A stretch of DNA of 64,000 nt, from assembly GCA_973895155.1 (NCBI GenBank), contig OZ316899.1, forward strand, positions 7,564,001 to 7,628,000. Direction: 5' to 3'. Numbering within the stretch: position 1 is the stretch's first letter; every line of letters starts with the position of its first letter. The notes beneath the pieces are model-generated. The model saw nothing but the letters and a program-made list of their open reading frames with translations, did no database searches and had not been told where the DNA came from. The position numbers and the translations under genes are program-made. The DNA comes from Marsupella aquatica (Eukaryota; Marchantiophyta). This document shows, in pieces, positions 11,002-22,848 of the stretch.

Positions 11002-12000
11002 TCAATGTGTAATAGTGCAATATATGATTCCTAATGAGGAGGGTGGAAGTGAGTTGAAACTTCCCTTTTGATCTTGCAAATTGTTGTGATGTTGAATCTC
11101 CTAATAGCGGGTCTCACATCGCCATCCTTTGTTTATGTATGTTCACAATTTGAGGATATTTGTGTTGCCGGATTTTCAGATTTCTCTGACTCTTTCTATA
11201 GGTTTCTCTATAGAGAATTGTCAGATTTTCATGGTTGGCGATGAGTGAGCAAGTAGCAGTTGCAATTTGTGATGCATCTTGTTGAGAATGATTGCATTCT
11301 TAATTGGAATTGAATCCTTATCCCCTATACGCTTCATGTCGAGGAAAAACTCTGGAGATCAATGGTAATGTTATTTCTATAAGGGATTTTAAAGCCTTAT
11401 CCTCATTATAGATAGCCAAATTCAAAATTTCAAAGACTAATAGGGCTGAATGATTGCTAAAGGGTCATAGCCAAAAAAATAAACTTCTTGAACTTGTGTT
11501 GATAACATATTATGGTAAGAACATCAACCATAGCTAGAGAGCTCAAATCAATATCCACACACACTCATACTTCATTGATAGATAAGTAAGGAATACAAAG
11601 GGTAATAACCTTATAGGTTGTTTGGTAACTGCCTTGTGTGGTGTTAACTATGGTTAGGGTAGCTAACCATTGTAAGGTTAGATTTTCACCCTTAACACAA
11701 GGAACATTTTTAAAGTACTTCCCAAAAAGAAGAAATAATGTAAAGGGCAACCGCATTGCAAGTTACAAGGAAAACGTCAATCCCATCAAGGACACAAGGA
11801 ATCATGTGATCAATTCTTCCATCAGCATGGAGGTAAACAAAAATTGTTTCAAAAGAAGTAAGTTGCTTTCCAAAGCAAAAGACTTAAAATGAAGGCTTGC
11901 TATTCTTTGTTCAAAAGTTGATTCATGGTATTGTGTCACAAGTATGGTTGATCCACTTGATTTCAGTGGAAGGATAGGACAAAGTTTTTTCATGCTACCA
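11002..12000 (-). other. Leader and probable 5' LTR of the old copia
   Basis: No credible coding is seen. AT-rich sequence upstream of gag probably includes the leader and, from roughly 11510 on, the 5' LTR, but I could not define exact ends because the partner LTR is outside the window. It is cut off at 12001 by the gypsy LTR. Confidence 0.4.
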
Positions 12001-12961
12001 TGCGCCGCGCAAGGCGGTTCAGTCAGCGACATCTTTTGGTTAGGCGTAACGACAGAATAGTTGTCATTAGGCGCCGATTAGCGGCACAATAGGAAGAATT
12101 AGGACCGGATCAGTTAGGATCAGCCAATGTAGGATAGAGTCCATCAACGGACTAGATTTTGGTCAGTAGACTTAGCTGCTACCATTCCGGTCAGCGCCCT
12201 TGTTGTCGACGGTCAACCGGTCAGAGGAGTGCGGCCGGCTAGTCAGAGGGTAGTTAGTCAGTAGGCATTGCCTCGGAAGGTAGTATCTTCCGGTTCCTTT
12301 CCGCAACCGTAGTATTTAGGCTTCCCTTTCCGCTATGGGAGGGGGAGAAGGCTTAGTTATCTCAGCATAAGAAAAGGCGAGGCATGGGGAGTCCCGACCT
12401 GAACAGGGTCAGAGCGCACCAAGGAGTGAGAGCCAGAGTTGAGCTTGCTGGGCAAGTGCAGGGCGGGGCCTCGTAGAGACTGGGCATCGACTGCCGTTGG
12501 GCCTGCTGACCCCCTTAGAAATCGAGTCAACTATGTAAACTGATTCTTCGCTGAGTAAATATAGTCTTTTCCCTCTAATGTTTCTGCAAGTAACTGGTGT
12601 TGTGTGTATGCTTTGTCTGGGCAAAGGCGCCATTTCAAGGGACGTACCGGGTGCGAACTAATGGTAGGGATTGCCACCCATTGCATGTCACAAGGTTCTA
12701 TTGCGTTGATGGCTTGAAAGCCCCAAGCCGGGAGTTAGTCCGAGTCACTAACTGTGGGAATATTCCAGCGGTTGAAAACAAATATACCTATGACTAGTAC
12801 GAGTTGCGTGAGTGTTATACCAGTAAGTATATTGCCTTAGCCCGACTTAGTGCCAATCGAGGCCACTACACACCTCCTTGCCCAAACCCTCACCCCTACT
12901 GGTGGTCAAGGTCGCCCCATGGAGCTAAACTGGATTTAAGGCCCGGGTTAGGGGTGCGACA
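12001..12961 (+). repeat. 5' LTR of the Tat-like gypsy element
   Basis: It begins TGCGCCGCGCAAGG and ends GGGGTGCGACA. The whole unit is repeated at 21889-22848. Short minus-strand ORFs recur in both copies and are not genes. A possible primer binding region (TTTTTTGGCGCTAGATGG) lies shortly after it, at about 12974-12990. Confidence 0.88.
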
Positions 12962-13075
12962 TATGGCAACCGGTTTTTTGGCGCTAGATGGAGGGGGCAC
13001 TCGTTTTGCCTTACGAGTGGAGCCGTGTAGTGAGCTATTAACCTTTGATTTTGTCCTTGACGTGTAGGAAGGGGC

Positions 13076-15022
13076 ATGCCCCTTACCCGGTCACGTTCTG
13101 CGTATTTACAACAACCAGACGGAGCATCAAGTTTGGAAGGAAATACCACATCTGGCGGAGCAGGGAGCTTGGCTTCCCAAGCAGGATCGCTTATTGTGAT
13201 GGGAACCCAAGCAGCAACGGCGGGAGGAACTCCACCGGTTCCACCAGTCCCGCAGGCACAGGTGCATTGCGGCCTCCGGCAGCCCAGAATATGTCACAGC
13301 AATCTTGGTTCCACTATCAACCCTTCAAGGGACGACCCACGGACGACCCCGATGAGTGGCTAGCTGAGTTTGAGGCCACAGCCAAGGCAAATGGCGAGGA
13401 GGCCATTAAGCTAACCATCCTTCCAGGCGTGCTACGGGGAGAACCACGCCCGTGGTTTAACTTGCAACCCCTCGGCTTCACATGGGGCCAGTTCCAGAGG
13501 GCATTTTTGCAAGAGTTTAGGCCCGTGGGGATCAAATCTCAGGCCTTGTCAAAAATCGGACGAATGCAGATGGGTAAGCATGACTCACTTCGCAAATTTC
13601 TGCAGCGATTCCAGAAGGTTGCCGCCAAGATTTGGCCTAAGCCCGATGACTCCCTGTTGAGGAAATGGTTCGTCAATGCGCTACCCCAGAGGATGGCATT
13701 CTCAGTGCTAGAAAAGAAGACCACCACTCTACAACAAGCAATTGATAGTGCCGAATCCTTCAGGGAATCGCACTACGCCTCTCAGCTTAATAGGAGGACC
13801 AAGCATAAGAAGAGCAGGAGGTAGAAAAGATGAGAAGAAAAGGAAGAAAAGACGTTGGCATAAGAAGAAGGGTCGGACAAGGTCTTTGTCAGACTCTGAT
13901 TCAGAGTCTAGTGATTCCCTGTCCAGTAGCCCGACGTCGACTGGCTCATCCTCCAGCGATACCGAGTCAGACTCTTGTAACCACCGAAAGAAGAAGGGAT
14001 CACGGTCAGATGCGAGTAAACATAAACCATGATCCAAGGTCGTCACCACAGACCCCAAGGCCGCGGAGGTAGAAAAGCTTAACAAAATCACAAACCGGCT
14101 GAAAGCACTATCAGTGCGCTTGGCAGAGAAACCGCCTGACAAGAAGAAACCACCAGAAATCCGAGCGCATGCTTGGTGCTCCAAGTGTTATCAGTCTGGA
14201 CACGTGGTGCAAGAATGCCCAAGGTGGAACACTCGTGTGCACCAGATAGAGTTGGAGCCCGGACAGTCCGAGCCACAGGGAAGCACAATGGAGTACTTCT
14301 TCGAGGATCCGGCTGAGGCGGTATTCCAGATGAGTATGACGGGACCTCGCACCCTAAGCGGCCACAATCCCGGGTTCCATACCCCTTATCCGTATCCTAT
14401 GAATAGGCGTGGCTCCTAGATGATCAGCAATCCAAGTATTCCGCCTAAACCCGAAGTTTGGCGGACCCCGGTTTGCTATAATTGCGAGAAACCTAGTCAC
14501 TTTGCTCGAGAGTACACGGAGCAACGGAAGCAAGGGGATGGGAGAGCGATTCCATTGTGCCAGGTCTATCAAACCGAAGCACATTCCATGTCAAACTGCA
14601 ACTTGGTGTTAGCCACAAAGGCCGGCGCCGTCCGAGCTGCTCAACCTGCGGCCCCACCGACTACGGATGCGGTAGTACAAATGGTAACGTTGGAATGGCA
14701 GGACGACTCCACCGAGTGGATCAATCTCATAGAAGCAGTCGAGCAACTGGGAGCGCACACAGACAACAAATGTTACCGCGCTTCTACCCGATCATCCCGC
14801 AAGAAAGACAAGTATGAAGCACGGGCTCTGAAGAATGACAAGCAAAGAGACATGGCCGCAGATAACCATAGTCCGATGGAACCGGACGAGCAAGAAGACT
14901 ACCAGCGGGATAACCCAAAGTTGTTTTACCCGCGAGTAGAGGAGCTGGTCAAAAAGCAATTGGAAGCCTACGAGGCCCAAGAGCACGAAAAAGCCATTAA
15001 AAAAGGATATCGCCGATGTTAA
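13076..15022 (+). pseudogene. Gypsy Gag with zinc knuckles, frameshifted
   Basis: The likely N-terminus starts at 13076 (MPLTRSRSAYLQQ...). Near 13270 the frame shifts into the Gag core (WFHYQPFKGRPTDDPDEWLA, PRPWFNLQPLGFTWGQFQ, FVNALPQRMAF). A basic, Ser-rich segment follows a stop at about 13822. A good zinc knuckle lies at about 14170-14220 (CSKCYQSGHVVQEC). A second, at about 14470-14515, has its last Cys replaced (CYNCEKPSHFAREY). The long acidic C-terminal part runs to 15022. Gag would form the particle and bind RNA. Confidence 0.82.
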
Positions 15023-15056
15023 GGCGGCAGAAAAAGCTGAGGAGGCTAAGACCGCC

Positions 15057-15545
15057 TTGGAAGCTCAAGTCAAGGAAGCAGAAACATTAAAATCCGTGAC
15101 CCCACCGTCTAACCAGTACGACATCAAAAAGGATGTTCAAAACTGTGCAACCACGGCCACCGTCGGACAACTATTGCAGGATAACCCAAAGTATCGGCAA
15201 CAACTCAAGGAGATGCTGATAGGGAAGAGAAGGAGACGGCTACCTTGGGTAAGCACCTTAGCCGACTATATGATGATTTACCAAGACTTAGGAGCGCCTG
15301 AGGTCTCTATCGAGATAGCGGGCTGTACTGTTTGGTTTGTACTGGTAGATGGCGGGTCCAGAGTAAATATCATGACGGAGGACACTTCCGTGAGGTTGGG
15401 ATATACATCTTATCAACCCACGGTGCGTGCCATTCGGTTAGCAAACGGCACCCGGATCATGCCATTGGGGACGTTGACCAAGATATCCACGTGGATTGGA
15501 GGCCTTAAGTTTTTTCTAAATTACCTGGTGATGCAACCAGTCTGA
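15057..15545 (+). pseudogene. Gypsy retropepsin-like protease
   Basis: An aspartic protease core is visible: VSIEIAGCTVWFVLVDGG followed by SRVNIM at about 15300-15375, where D-G-G-S replaces the commoner D-T/S-G. Downstream come VRLGYTSYQPTVRAIRLANG and the flap-like MPLGTLTKIST. A stop at 15543-15545 interrupts it before RT. It would process Gag-Pol. Confidence 0.75.
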
Positions 15546-15650
15546 CCCTCAGCTTATCCAGTACTGTTAAGCAGACCCTGGTTATACAGTGCCCGAGTCA
15601 TTACCGACTGGGGAAAGAAGGAGTTACGATTTGGTAACCCGACTACGACG

Positions 15651-17707
15651 GTGTCATGGAAGGAAGAGGACTATCAGAACAAAACACCCCAGGGACCCGA
15701 AGAATATGACTCAGAGGAGGAAATCTCAGAAGAAGAGGTAAATATGGTAGAGTTAATCTCTCAACTGGACGAAGAGGAAGTCTTTGGGGGAAGTGCCACC
15801 CGAGAGGCCCATATTCTGAACCAGCCCAGACCAGCAGCCCCAATCGAGACGCCAGGGATGCCAATAAGAGATGATGCGGCGGCGGGTGAAGAATTCCCTG
15901 TAATAGTGAGCCCTACGAAGGTCATTGGCCAGGGCACCTTGCCAGGTATACTCGAGGAGGGCACTACCAAGGCCACCACTCCTCCCAAAAGAAAGAAAGT
16001 TACATGGAGCCCCGAGGTACCATCCGTAATGGGGGAACCCAAGGAGCTCCCCAAGGAGCAGCCGACAATCTGGGAACCTGTGGCCTACGATGGCACCAGA
16101 CTCGAGGAATTGGAGGCCCATCTTGACCGGGCCACCAGAGACCATGTGGATGTAATCCGCAAGGAACACTATAGCAAGTACACCACAAAGAGGGAGAGGA
16201 CATTCAACGTCGGTTATGGCCTACGAGCCCCGGAGGAAAAGGCTATCCAAGAACTCCTATCAGAATATGAGGCCGTCTTTGCATGGAGTCATCGAGACTT
16301 AACCGGAATTTTGCCGGCCTACGGCGAACACGTCATTGATCTAAACTTGGGTGTTCATGCCGTCCGAGAGAGACAACGAAGACTAAATCCAAGACATTCC
16401 ATCTTGGTAAAGGAGGAGTTAGATCAACTGATCGTGGCGGACATCATCTACCCCGTCTTATCCAGCGAATGGGTGTCCCCCATTGTGGTGGTTCCTAAGA
16501 AGGTAGGGCCCGATGGTAAACCCAAGATTCGAATATGCCAGGATTACCGAAAGCTCAATGACGCTACTCGGAAAGACCATTACCCACTCCCCTACACGGA
16601 TATGGTCCTTGACATGGTAGCCAGAAATGAGCTATACACCTTCCTGGATGGATATTCAGGTTATAACCAGATTTGGATTAGACTATCGGACCAGCTCAAA
16701 ACTACGTTCATCACGGAGTGGGGAACCTACGCATTCAGACGGATGCCCTTTGGCTTATGCAATGCCCTGACTATGTTCCAACGATCATTATGAATATTTT
16801 TCATGATTTCCTACAAGAATTTTTGGAGGTCTTCATAGACGATTTTTCCATCTTCAGAACAATTGCTCAGCACCCAAAACACCTGAGGTGGACTTTTGAG
16901 CGATGCCGAGAAGTAGGTTTGAAGTTACACCCGGGTAAATGCTTCTTCGGGGTAACAGAAGGAGTGTTGCTCGGACACCAAGTATCCAAACGAGGGATTG
17001 AGGTGGACCAAGAAAAAGTGGCCACTTGGATGAATGTACCTTACCCAACGGACCAAAAGGCGGTGCGATCCTTCTTAGGCTGCGTAGGTTACTACCGACG
17101 ATTCATTCAGAATTTTGCCAAAATAGCCCTGCCCCTTACAGAAATGATGAGGCAAGACGCAGTCGTGGAAATGACTCCACGCAGAGTAGCAGCCTTTGAC
17201 GAACTAAAAAAATGGCTAACTATGGCTCCAATCTTGACTACCCCCGATTGGAACAAGGAGTTCCATGTGTATGTCGACATATCTGGGTTTTGCATCGGGT
17301 CAGCGCTGAGCCAACTAGACGACGAAAAATGGGACCACCCCATTTACTTTGCGAGCCGACAACTGTTTACAGCGGAGAAAAACTATTCGCCCACCGGTCG
17401 GGAGGCCTTGGGGATCATCTACTCGTGTAAAAAGTTTTGCCATTATCTATTGGGATATAAGGTGGTATTCAATACTGACCATGACAGTCTGAAGTACATG
17501 GTAAACAAAGCGGACTTGACGGGGAGAATAGCCCGTTGGGTCCTGCTGCTCCAAGAATTTGACTACGAAGTCAGGGTACGACCTGGGAAGGCACACGTGA
17601 ATGCGGACTTCTCAAGGATCGAAGGGGAATCGGACGACGCACCTGTCGATGATGCATTCCCTGATGAAGAATTATTCCGCATGGAAACGGACCAACCGAC
17701 GTGGTAG
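15651..17707 (+). pseudogene. Gypsy reverse transcriptase and RNase H, one frameshift
   Basis: After an acidic linker, RT begins with EWVSPIVVVPKKVGPDGKPK and ICQDYRKLNDATRKDHYPLP, then FLDGYSGYNQIWIRLSDQ. A frameshift near 16785, just after FGLCNALTMFQ, moves to the frame holding the catalytic VFIDDFSIF (about 16830-16857). RT thumb motifs (FLGCVGYYRRFIQNFAKIA) and RNase H follow (DISGFCIGSALSQ, YFASRQLFTAEKNYSPTGRE, FNTDHDSLKYM). The C-terminus reads VRPGKAHVNADFSRIEGE. Catalytic residues remain. Confidence 0.9.
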
Positions 17708-19052
17708 GGGACCTAATCACCTTCCTCTTAACGGCCCGCATTCCAAGTAACATTAACCAGGAGGCCGCGTCAGTCTTCCTACGCAAGGCAGCACCCTACA
17801 TGATGATACGCGGACATCTGCATAAGGAGGGCGTCAATGGGAAGATCCGCAGATGCCTAGATTATAATGAGACGATCATTGTCATGCAAGCTATGCACGA
17901 GGAGGAGGCAGGGGGACACTTCACCCCGGTCACCACGGCTCACAAGATCTTGGATGCAAGTTATTGGTGGCCTACGCTTCATCACGACGTAGCCCATTTC
18001 ATCCAAGGTTGCAACTTGTGTCAGCGCGCGGGCAAACCCCGCAGATTAGGTAACATCCTCTTACCCCGATCTTTCCCCTTGCCCCGTTTGAGAAATGGGG
18101 CATTGATTATATCGGACCATTCACCCCAGTAACTCGAGGTTGGTGTTGCCGGTACATCCTTCTCGCTATTGACTATTCGACTAAATGGGTAGAGGCCCGG
18201 GCAACGGTCAAGGATGACACGGCCACCACCGCCAGGTTCCTGTATGAATAGATCTTCATCCGTTTTGGACCTCCCTTGGAGTTAGTCAGCGACCACGGGA
18301 ATCATTTTTTGAACAAAACAGTGGAAAAACTGACTGACCGTTACCTCGTCAAGCACAGGAAGACTACCCCTTACCATCCCAAATGTAACGGATTAGCAGA
18401 CCGGGCTAATGGCATCATAGGAAAAATCCTCAACAAAACCGTAGCTGCCCACAAAATGGACTGGGACGACAAGCTTTTCGCGGTGGTCTATTCATACAAC
18501 TTGGCGTTTAAGACTACTACAAACCATAGTCCATATTTCTTGGTATTCAGACAACATGCGCTTGTACCCATCGAGTTCAAGGTCGAGACTCCTCGGGTGA
18601 GCATCTGCCATAGGTTACCGGAGGATGCTAGTTTGTCCGATCAAGCATATAAGATTGACAGTCTAGAAGAACAGAGATTGTGGGCATCGCGATGCGTGGC
18701 TGCCAAGCAGGAAGCAACAAAGAAATAGCACGACAAGGGACTGCGCTAGGTGGACATTGCTACGGGATATCTCGTCCTTTTGTACGATAGTATGTACATG
18801 TACTTTCTAGGAAAGTTACACACACGCTGGCTGGGACCTTTCATTGTCCAGCAGATGTACCCGAACGGATCCCTCCAGCTATCAACGTACGCCGGCGACC
18901 TCTTTCCCAATCCAGTTAGTTACGATTGTGTGAAGATGTACTTTCACGAGGATGACAAGCATAATGATGTTCGCGAGGATGCTTCACACTTGAGTGGGGA
19001 GCTATGTGACACGGGTAACGTGTCACTTAACCAAACGCAGGTCATAGATTAG
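17701..19052 (+). pseudogene. Gypsy integrase with catalytic Glu changed to Asp
   Basis: The HHCC zinc finger is at about 17900-18030 (GGHFTPVTTAHKI, FIQGCNLCQRAGK). The core reads YILLAIDYSTKWVEA (first Asp) and LELVSDHGNHFLNK (second Asp). At the third acidic position the sequence is YHPKCNGLADRANG, with Asp where family members have Glu. Breaks occur near 18090 and at a TAG near 18249-18251. A C-terminal block at about 18790-18970 (HTRWLGPFIVQQMYPNGSLQ) resembles the integrase tail. This copy should not be catalytically normal. Confidence 0.85.
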
Positions 19053-19352
19053 GTCTTATGCGATCATTAGGACCGTAGCCGTAGCGTAGAATAGCACAAA
19101 TAGCCATCTTTGCCATTATGAATAGATTAGGAGTAGGTTAGTGGATCAGATGATTACAAATTAAAGTAGAGGGTTATTACGCTCGACCGCGGTACGGTGG
19201 CGGCGGTGGAGTAAAATCCGTTAGAAGAATCACGCTTGGACCGAGATGCCGACTTCTGCTCATCATCAATGACCGGAACAACCTTGCCCACTCACGCTTG
19301 AAGCTCACCTTGGCACCTCCATAAGAGCGGAGTCGATGGCGTTGCGGGCCAT
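19053..19352 (+). other. Spacer between integrase and accessory ORFs
   Basis: I see no coding, repeat or terminal structure here. The base composition matches the rest of the gypsy element. Confidence 0.5.
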
Positions 19353-19869
19353 TTGCTCATTTCTACCTTTCAAAATTCGCGGACGCTGCCATTCTCTCGC
19401 CTTCTTGCTCGAATCAAGCTGACCTTTACGAGGAGATCATTGAGGGATAAGAGCGGGTTGTGGCAAGATTTAGTCAGGGCAAGGAAGACCTCCACCAGTA
19501 AGCGGACCAAACAGCGGGAATGCGGACTCGATGAACCAGACTACAAAGGTTAGTATGACCCTTACAGCCTTGGGATTCTGGACCTTGTTTGGCGAGGTAG
19601 GTGCTAAGTTCTCCGAGACTTACTGGTACTCTTGTCCCGAGAAAGCCGCTTACGAAAGAAGATACGCAAAGTTGGTGGCCAAGGTAGCGCAGGTTAACTA
19701 TGAGAAGACAGCTATCACCAGGGATTCCAGCTACAATGAGCTGCGATACTACATCACCGAGCTATATCTCAGCGAGGAAGGGCTTAGATCGGTAGCAGAG
19801 GCGATTCTTGAAGTCCCCGCGAAGTTCTTTAGGCTGAAGGGCAGCCAGCGGCTTACTCAAGCGGAGTAA
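19353..19869 (+). pseudogene. Accessory ORF fragment after integrase
   Basis: Two overlapping open frames encode a hydrophilic, Lys/Arg-rich start and then FGEVGAKFSETYWYSCPEKA and YNELRYYITELYLSEEGLRS. I recognise no catalytic motif. Its position downstream of pol and before the 3' LTR matches the accessory-ORF zone of Tat/Athila-type elements. It may be the N-terminal part of the protein continued at 20340-21862, now split by stops and frameshifts. Confidence 0.45.
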
Positions 19870-20339
19870 GATCCCGGGGTACCTAGACCAGCATATCGCA
19901 GCCGAAAAGCACCAAGAAGACATCAGCAAACAACGGGAAGCGGCGCGTAATCTTACGTTTCTGGGAAAGCTCCAACGCCTTCAATTGGGATATGGCTACA
20001 CCGACCCCACCAGCCCCTCAGCCGATGACCACTGGCGTACCCCCGAACCAGTCCCAAGTCCGTCCTGTGAACAACACCGAGTGTTCTTTGGGTTCCTAGC
20101 GAGTTAGTCCGCATCTCAAGCAGCATTCTTGTAAGCGGGCAGGGACGACGCCGACCCCCAAATTGACAACGCAAACCAACGCCGCTCCTGCACCTGCCCC
20201 GACTAACCCCCCGACCAACCAGGCCCGACGGCCATCGGATAATCCCAAGTCTAACTTATTATAGGTAATCCGCGTCCCCAAGGTAGTCTGGATCGCAATC
20301 AAGAAACTCGACCACGCGGACTACCTCAAGGAGCATCAG

Positions 20340-20615
20340 TTGGAGCAGTTCGCTCACTTGCTATGGAGACCGTGCACGGCCGGGCCAAAGGAGATTTGTG
20401 AGTTCATCTCCAATTTTGACACTAACGCATCAACCACCAAGGTTTCAAGACAGACCTTATCACTCATGGAGCATCGGATGGCACAGATCTTTTGCCTGCC
20501 AACCGGGCTGGTGCCGGTTGAACTCCAAATTCGGGATAAGGAGTATACACCTCGACACTTCAACCCGAAGGTAAGACGGACAACGGATACAAGCAGAGAT
20601 CGTGCACCAACTTAA
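20340..20615 (+). pseudogene. Accessory ORF fragment, plant transposon-protein-like
   Basis: The block ICEFISNFDTNASTTKVS followed by LMEHRMAQIFCLPTGLVPVE resembles, by eye, the N-terminal domain of plant retroelement accessory proteins (a short Leu-Pro-containing 'ifcLPtG' block). It lies between the previous fragment and the coiled-coil ORF on the same strand. Function is unknown; the family link is tentative. Confidence 0.4.
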
Positions 20616-20656
20616 TCTGCAGGGAGCGGCTTAACTTCATACGGACTACCCTACAC

Positions 20657-21862
20657 ATGATTGAGCCACGATCCGAGATCTCCCTCTGCACAATCGTGCA
20701 GGTGGAACTGTACAAATGGCGGAACTGGGCCCAATTCTTTTACCGAAGGTTCTTGGGGGAGCTTAGGTGGGCTCAGGGAGGTATGGCTATTGGGGGGAAG
20801 ACTTACTTGGGAAGTCATATCGCCATCATCCTCGCCTGGTACAAGGCACGGCGGGAGGCCAGAGGAAAGAATATGGCCACCTCAGCCCCAACTAATGTCA
20901 CCCATGCTCCAAGGGAGGCATCCCCAAGCGAGCGGACTACCGTGCCTCGGCCAAACCCCGAGCCGGAGGCCCCGACTAGTACTCCGTCACCCCCTCCTGC
21001 TGAAATTCCGCTGCCCCCTTCCGTTGAGCCTCCGCTACCCGCAGTACAGCCACCCCCAATCCCTCCACCACCTGAAGAAACCTTTCCTTCCCAAGTGCAG
21101 ACTACAGAGGAGCTCACCACCCTGCCCGAGGAACCACCGGTACCCAAGAGGATGGAGGACTACCAAGTAGCCCCGGAGACCATGGCCTACGACCTGGTCC
21201 AGAAGTTTAGTCAGACTTTGTCAGGGGAGCTGGCGATGTACATCGGACAACAAGTCTCGGCGTACTTTCAACCAGCCTTCTTCATGTTAGAGCACCAACC
21301 ACGGATTGTAAGCCGCTTGGAAGAAGAACTCATGGCGAAGGGGAATGAGATCGGGCGCCTCCAAATGCTGGTAGAACACCTCGAGGAGGAGGCCACTACC
21401 CGTCGTGAGGAGTTAGTCCGCACCGTCGAACAGCGGGACGGACTAACCCAAGAGTTGAGCAGGGCGCAAGCAGATCTCAAGAAGCTGGACAACACCATGC
21501 TTCAGTTGCGCTCGGAATCCTTGGCTCGGGTTACCAGCTTGATCGACCTCAACAACCAATTCCTACAAGCAGCTCAGCAGGTGGCTAGTCTCTCCGCCAA
21601 ACGGGATAAATTGCTGGCGCAAGACCAGACCCATCGTGACTCCATTGACCAGCTCAACCTGGAGGTAGCACGGCTCCAGATCAAGGTCGATGAAGCTGCA
21701 AACAAGGCGAAGGAGGCTCTGCAGGACAACAAGGCCTTACAGGACCGCATTACCCTGCTCGTCCTCCAGCGGGGAAGACCTGGGCCCACCTCTGATCAAG
21801 GCGGCTCGAGGTCTCGCCCCGACAGGGGGACAAACCCTGGTCCGACCACGGCTCACACGTAA
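20657..21862 (+). CDS. Accessory ORF: Pro-rich linker plus long coiled coil (401 residues)
   Basis: This is the longest intact ORF of the element. Residues ~1-75 contain an aromatic-rich segment (WRNWAQFFYRRFLGELRW, a possible amphipathic or membrane-contacting stretch). Residues ~85-165 are Pro-rich (PPPIPPPPEET). From about 205 to 375 a heptad-like coiled coil runs with few breaks (EEELMAKGNEIGRLQ, LSRAQADLKKLDNTMLQLR). It ends at a TAA shortly before the 3' LTR. No enzyme motif is visible. A structural or particle-associated role is possible but is inference. Confidence 0.6.
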   Translation: MIEPRSEISLCTIVQVELYKWRNWAQFFYRRFLGELRWAQGGMAIGGKTYLGSHIAIILAWYKARREARGKNMATSAPTNVTHAPREASPSERTTVPRPNPEPEAPTSTPSPPPAEIPLPPSVEPPLPAVQPPPIPPPPEETFPSQVQTTEELTTLPEEPPVPKRMEDYQVAPETMAYDLVQKFSQTLSGELAMYIGQQVSAYFQPAFFMLEHQPRIVSRLEEELMAKGNEIGRLQMLVEHLEEEATTRREELVRTVEQRDGLTQELSRAQADLKKLDNTMLQLRSESLARVTSLIDLNNQFLQAAQQVASLSAKRDKLLAQDQTHRDSIDQLNLEVARLQIKVDEAANKAKEALQDNKALQDRITLLVLQRGRPGPTSDQGGSRSRPDRGTNPGPTTAHT

Positions 21863-21888
21863 GAGGTGGTTAGCAAAGGGTGGAAGCA

Positions 21889-22848
21889 GGCGCCGCGCAA
21901 GGCGGTTCAGTCAACGACATCTTTTGGTTAGGCGTAACAACAGAATAGTTGTCATTAGGAGCCGATTAGCGCCACAATAGGAAGAATTAGGACTGGATCA
22001 GTTAGGATCAGCCAACGTAGGATAGAGTCCATCAATGGACTAGATTTTGGTCAGTAGACTTAGCTTCTGCCATTCCGATCAGCGCCCTTGTCATCAACGG
22101 TCAACCGGTCAGAGGAGTGCGACCAGATAGTTAGAGGGTAGTTAGTCAATAGGCATTACCCCGGAAGGTAGTATCTACCGGTTCCTTTTTGCAACCGTAG
22201 TATTTAGGCTTCCCTTTCCGTTGTGGGAGGGGGAGAAGGCTTAGTTATCTCAGCATAAGAAAAGGCAAGGCACGGGGAGTCCCAGCCTGAGCAGGGTCAA
22301 AGCGCACCAAGGAGTGAGAGCTAGAGTTGAGCTTGTTGGCAAGTGCGGGGCGGGGCCTCGTAGAGACTGGGCATCGACTGCCGTTGGGCCTGCTGACCCC
22401 CTTAGAAGTCGAGTCAACTATGTAAACTGATTCTTTGCTGAGTAAATGTAGTCTTTTCCCTCTAATGTTTCCACGAGTAACTGGTGTTGTGTGTATGCTT
22501 TGTCTGGGCAAAGGCGCCATTTCAAGGGACGTATCGGGTGCAGACTAATGGTAGGGATTGCCACCCATTGCATGTCACAAGGTTCTGTTGCGTTGATGGC
22601 TTGAAAGCCCCAAGCCGGGAGTAAGTCCGAGTCACTAACTGTGGGAATATTCTAGCGGTGGAAAACAAATATACCTATGACTAGTACGAGTTGCGTGAGT
22701 GTTATACCAGTAAGTATATTGCCTTAGCCCAACTTAGGGCCAATCAAGGCCACTACACACCTCCTTGCCCAGACCCTCACCCCTACTGGTAGTCAAGGTC
22801 GCCCCATGGAGCTAAACTGGATTTAAGGCCCGGGTTAGGGGCGCAACA
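21889..22848 (+). repeat. 3' LTR of the Tat-like gypsy element
   Basis: It matches 12001-12961 throughout and ends GGGGCGCAACA. The expected TG start reads GG, one substitution. The right flank CCCTCC does not repeat the left flank, so a simple insertion history is not visible. Confidence 0.87.

Larger units (their letters stand above)
9818..12000 (-). mobile_element. Old Ty1/copia, protease-gag-leader side
   Basis: This is the second half of the split minus-strand copia. It starts with the right TATAC copy (9818-9822) and holds protease and gag, then untranslated leader and probable LTR sequence. It ends abruptly at 12001, where the LTR of the neighbouring gypsy element begins. No paired LTR is in the window. 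Confidence 0.8.
12001..22848 (+). mobile_element. Ty3/gypsy retrotransposon (Tat/Athila-like) with extra 3' ORFs
   Basis: A pair of ~960-bp direct LTRs (12001-12961 and 21889-22848) bounds Gag, protease, RT-RNase H and integrase in gypsy order on the plus strand. About 2.8 kb follow integrase and contain accessory ORFs before the 3' LTR, as in plant Tat/Athila-type elements. RT text such as LDGYSGYNQI supports that assignment. The LTRs differ at about 5% of positions in the part I compared, many of them transitions. The flanks (TACCA left, CCCTC right) do not form a target-site duplication. Confidence 0.88.

Noticed and set aside
20815-21147. Gly/Ser-rich minus-strand frame
   Set aside because: Antisense shadow of the Pro-rich linker in the accessory ORF.
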